DNA from: Gemmatimonadota bacterium
Lineage (GTDB): Bacteria > Gemmatimonadota > Gemmatimonadetes > Gemmatimonadales > Gemmatimonadaceae
Reading direction: 5' to 3'
Assembly: GCA_947457715.1 (NCBI GenBank)
Contig: CANGXK010000099.1
Coordinates: forward strand, 1-8,466
Length of the DNA stretch: 8,466 nucleotides
The position numbers and the translations under genes were made by a program. Below, in pieces: positions 6,656 through 8,466 of the stretch (positions within the stretch are counted from its first letter, which is position 1; the number at the start of each line of letters is the position of its first letter). Below the pieces are notes generated by a model that was not told the origin of the DNA, did not search any database, and was given only the letters and a program-made list of their open reading frames with translations.

Positions 6656-8224
6656 ATGTCCAACACACAGACAGACGTGGTGATCGTGGGCGCGGGCCAT
6701 AACGGCCTCGTTGCCGCCGTGATGCTGGCCGCGCGTGGCCTGTCGGTCACCGTGCTCGAAGAGCATGCGATCGTGGGCGGGGCCGCCCGCACCGAATATC
6801 CGTTCCCCAAGGCCCCGGGGCTCGGCACCTCCACCGGCGCGTATCTGCTGGGGGTGATGCCCCCCGAAATCATGCAGGCCACGGGCATCGAGCTGCCGCT
6901 CAAGCGGCGCGATCCGCACTACTTCCTGCCCACCACCGACGGGCGCTACCTCATGCTCGGGTCGGACCGCGACGCCACGCGCGATCAGCTCACCCGGTTC
7001 TTTTCGGCCGCCGACGTGCGCGCCAACGACGCGTTGCTCGACGAGATCGGCGCGATGCGTGACGACATCGCGCCCACGTGGATGCAGGAGCCGCTCTCCA
7101 TCGAGGAGACCGCCGCACGGTTCGTGCGCCCCGCGCTGCGCGAGGCGTTTGTGCGCCTATGCCGCGGCTCGGTGGGCGAGTATCTCGACCGGTTCGATTT
7201 CAAGAGCGATCTACTGAAGGCCATGTACGCCGTGACCGACGGCTTTTCCGGGCTGTTCGGCACGTGGGACACCCCGGGCACGGGGATGAACTTCCTGGTG
7301 CACAACATGTGTCGCCTCCCCGGCAGCGACGGCACGTGGATGATCGTGGAAGGGGGCATGGGCACCGTCACGCGTCGGCTCGCGGAACGCGCGCAGGCGC
7401 ACGGCGCCGTGATCCGGACGGGCGCCAAGGTGCACTCCATCGTGGTGGAGCGCGGCGTCGCGGTGGGCGTGCAGCTCGGCAACGACGAAGTCATTCGGGC
7501 CGGCACGGTGCTGGTGAACGCCGATCCGTTCCGCATGCGCGACCTCGTGGGGCGGGCGGAGTTTCCTGAGCCGTACAACGAGCGGCTGGACGCGATGGCG
7601 CGCCCCGGCTCGACCTTCAAGGTCAATCTCGCGCTCAAGGGGCTGCCCAAGTTCACCTGTCTCCCCGAGTCCGCCCAGCGCAACGGCGCCGCGTTCGGGC
7701 CCACGATTCACCTGCTCCCCGACGAAGCCGATGTGATGCGGTCGCTGCGGGAGGGGTTTGAGGACGTGCAGGCCGGGCGGCTGCCGCAGTTCCCGACCAT
7801 CGAGTGGTATATCCACACCACCATCGATCCCACACTGCGCGATGAGCACGGTCACCACAACAGCGCGCTGTTCGTGCAATGGGTGCCGCACACGCTGGCC
7901 GAAGGGTCATGGGACACCGAGCAGCACAGGTACACGGCGCATCTGCTCTCGCTGTGCGATCGCTTCGCCCCCGGCACCAGCGACCTCGTGGTGGACACCT
8001 TCCCGCTGCACCCGGCGGCCATCGAAAAGCACTTCGGCATCACGCGTGGGCATATTCACCACGTGGACAACGCCTTCGGCTTTTCGGACCGCGTGCCGTA
8101 CCGTCAGCCGGTGGACGGATTGTACTCCTGCTCCGCCGGCACCCACCCCGCCGGTTCGGTCATCGGCGCGGCGGGACACAATGCGGCCCAGCGGGTGTTG
8201 CAGGACCTCGGGGTGATGCGCTGA
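6656..8224 (+). CDS. FAD-dependent oxidoreductase, phytoene desaturase/PYROXD2-like
   Basis: A 522-residue soluble flavoprotein. An N-terminal Rossmann FAD-binding fold is clear: [15 protein letters not shown] with GAGHNG at 12-17, an acidic Glu35 (VTVLEEH) for the adenine ribose, and VGGAARTE (40-47), a motif shared with CrtI-type desaturases. The C-terminal flavin block [14 protein letters not shown]...GAAGHNAA (about 487-511) and the segment [20 protein letters not shown] (about 463-482) resemble the PYROXD2 branch more than classical carotenoid desaturases. The reaction is unknown: probably oxidation or isomerisation of a hydrophobic substrate, but a carotenoid role is not supported by neighbours. 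A TTG codon at 6629 could add nine residues (MRPTAYLSR). I prefer ATG 6656 because it starts directly before the Rossmann strand. The gene is divergent from lldP and appears intact. Confidence 0.9.
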   Translation: MSNTQTDVVIVGAGHNGLVAAVMLAARGLSVTVLEEHAIVGGAARTEYPFPKAPGLGTSTGAYLLGVMPPEIMQATGIELPLKRRDPHYFLPTTDGRYLMLGSDRDATRDQLTRFFSAADVRANDALLDEIGAMRDDIAPTWMQEPLSIEETAARFVRPALREAFVRLCRGSVGEYLDRFDFKSDLLKAMYAVTDGFSGLFGTWDTPGTGMNFLVHNMCRLPGSDGTWMIVEGGMGTVTRRLAERAQAHGAVIRTGAKVHSIVVERGVAVGVQLGNDEVIRAGTVLVNADPFRMRDLVGRAEFPEPYNERLDAMARPGSTFKVNLALKGLPKFTCLPESAQRNGAAFGPTIHLLPDEADVMRSLREGFEDVQAGRLPQFPTIEWYIHTTIDPTLRDEHGHHNSALFVQWVPHTLAEGSWDTEQHRYTAHLLSLCDRFAPGTSDLVVDTFPLHPAAIEKHFGITRGHIHHVDNAFGFSDRVPYRQPVDGLYSCSAGTHPAGSVIGAAGHNAAQRVLQDLGVMR

Positions 8225-8466
8225 CCGGTCGGCATCACCACGCTAGGCGCACGAGCCGCCGCCCCACGCACAGCAGCGGTGCTGCGGGCGCGGGGCCGGC
8301 CACCGGTTCCGCGGCGGGTCAGCGCCGCGCGGTGCGCGTTCACCGACGCGCCCCGCTTGACCTCGCGCCTCGCACACAAAAATCCTGACACGTCCGCATC
8401 AAGCCGTCGAACTCGCGTCAATCCGCTCCGCACTGCTCGTCCTTCACCGCATTTCTTATAGAATCC
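8225..8466. other. Region without a recognised gene, window end
   Basis: No ORF here has signal, motif or start evidence; the short ones look like shadows in GC-rich DNA. A GC-rich stem-loop with 9 bp and one bulge (arms 8326-8334 and 8341-8350, loop 8335-8340) could be the end of the oxidoreductase transcript but lacks a T-run. A weak TTGACC (8357-8362) and a terminal AT-rich TATAGAAT (8457-8464) might belong to a promoter for a gene beyond the window. The two are too far apart to be one promoter. Confidence 0.4.

Noticed and set aside
8271..8285. GCAGC-GGT-GCTGC small hairpin after the oxidoreductase
   Set aside because: The stem is five base pairs with no T-run, too weak to call a terminator.
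1..8466. Mobile elements, CRISPR array, tRNA/rRNA or a defence system
   Set aside because: No transposase, integrase, regularly spaced repeats, tRNA-like fold or defence-type domain was recognised.

Overview
The window is a GC-rich bacterial chromosomal segment with six well-supported protein genes, one possible small secreted-protein ORF, and short intergenic gaps. No RNA genes, insertion sequences, CRISPR arrays or prophage genes were seen. The base composition, the outer-membrane-type lipoproteins and the gene types suggest a Gram-negative, soil-type bacterium. Gemmatimonadota would fit, but that is an inference from general character and not from a diagnostic marker.

Layout. (1) 70-2463, minus strand: a class I SAM-dependent methyltransferase with an N-terminal membrane anchor, followed 96 bp downstream by an M48 zinc-metalloprotease lipoprotein (HEIGH motif, COG4784-like layout). 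(2) 2464-3691, plus strand: a divergent unit with a possible 64-codon ORF that starts with a signal peptide. One base after its stop codon begins a 306-residue lipoprotein of unknown family. (3) 3742-4833, minus strand: a 363-residue protein resembling the bacterial/archaeal eRF1-like (baeRF) families, convergent with the lipoprotein. (4) 4974-6590, minus strand: a full-length L-lactate permease (LldP). (5) 6656-8224, plus strand: an FAD-dependent oxidoreductase of the phytoene desaturase/PYROXD2-like type, divergent from lldP across a 65-bp gap. (6) 8225-8466: no convincing gene.

Functional picture. The first three genes share a cell-envelope theme: a membrane-tethered methyltransferase, a lipoprotein protease and an unknown lipoprotein. 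Lactate uptake by the permease is the clearest physiological role. The eRF1-like protein probably relates to ribosomes or translation, by family only. Nothing shows that all the genes form one system; the window reads mostly as ordinary chromosome. The items most worth a second look are the eRF1-like protein, the tightly coupled small ORF plus lipoprotein, the membrane-tethered methyltransferase, and the short lldP/oxidoreductase divergent region, where the oxidoreductase start looks leaderless.
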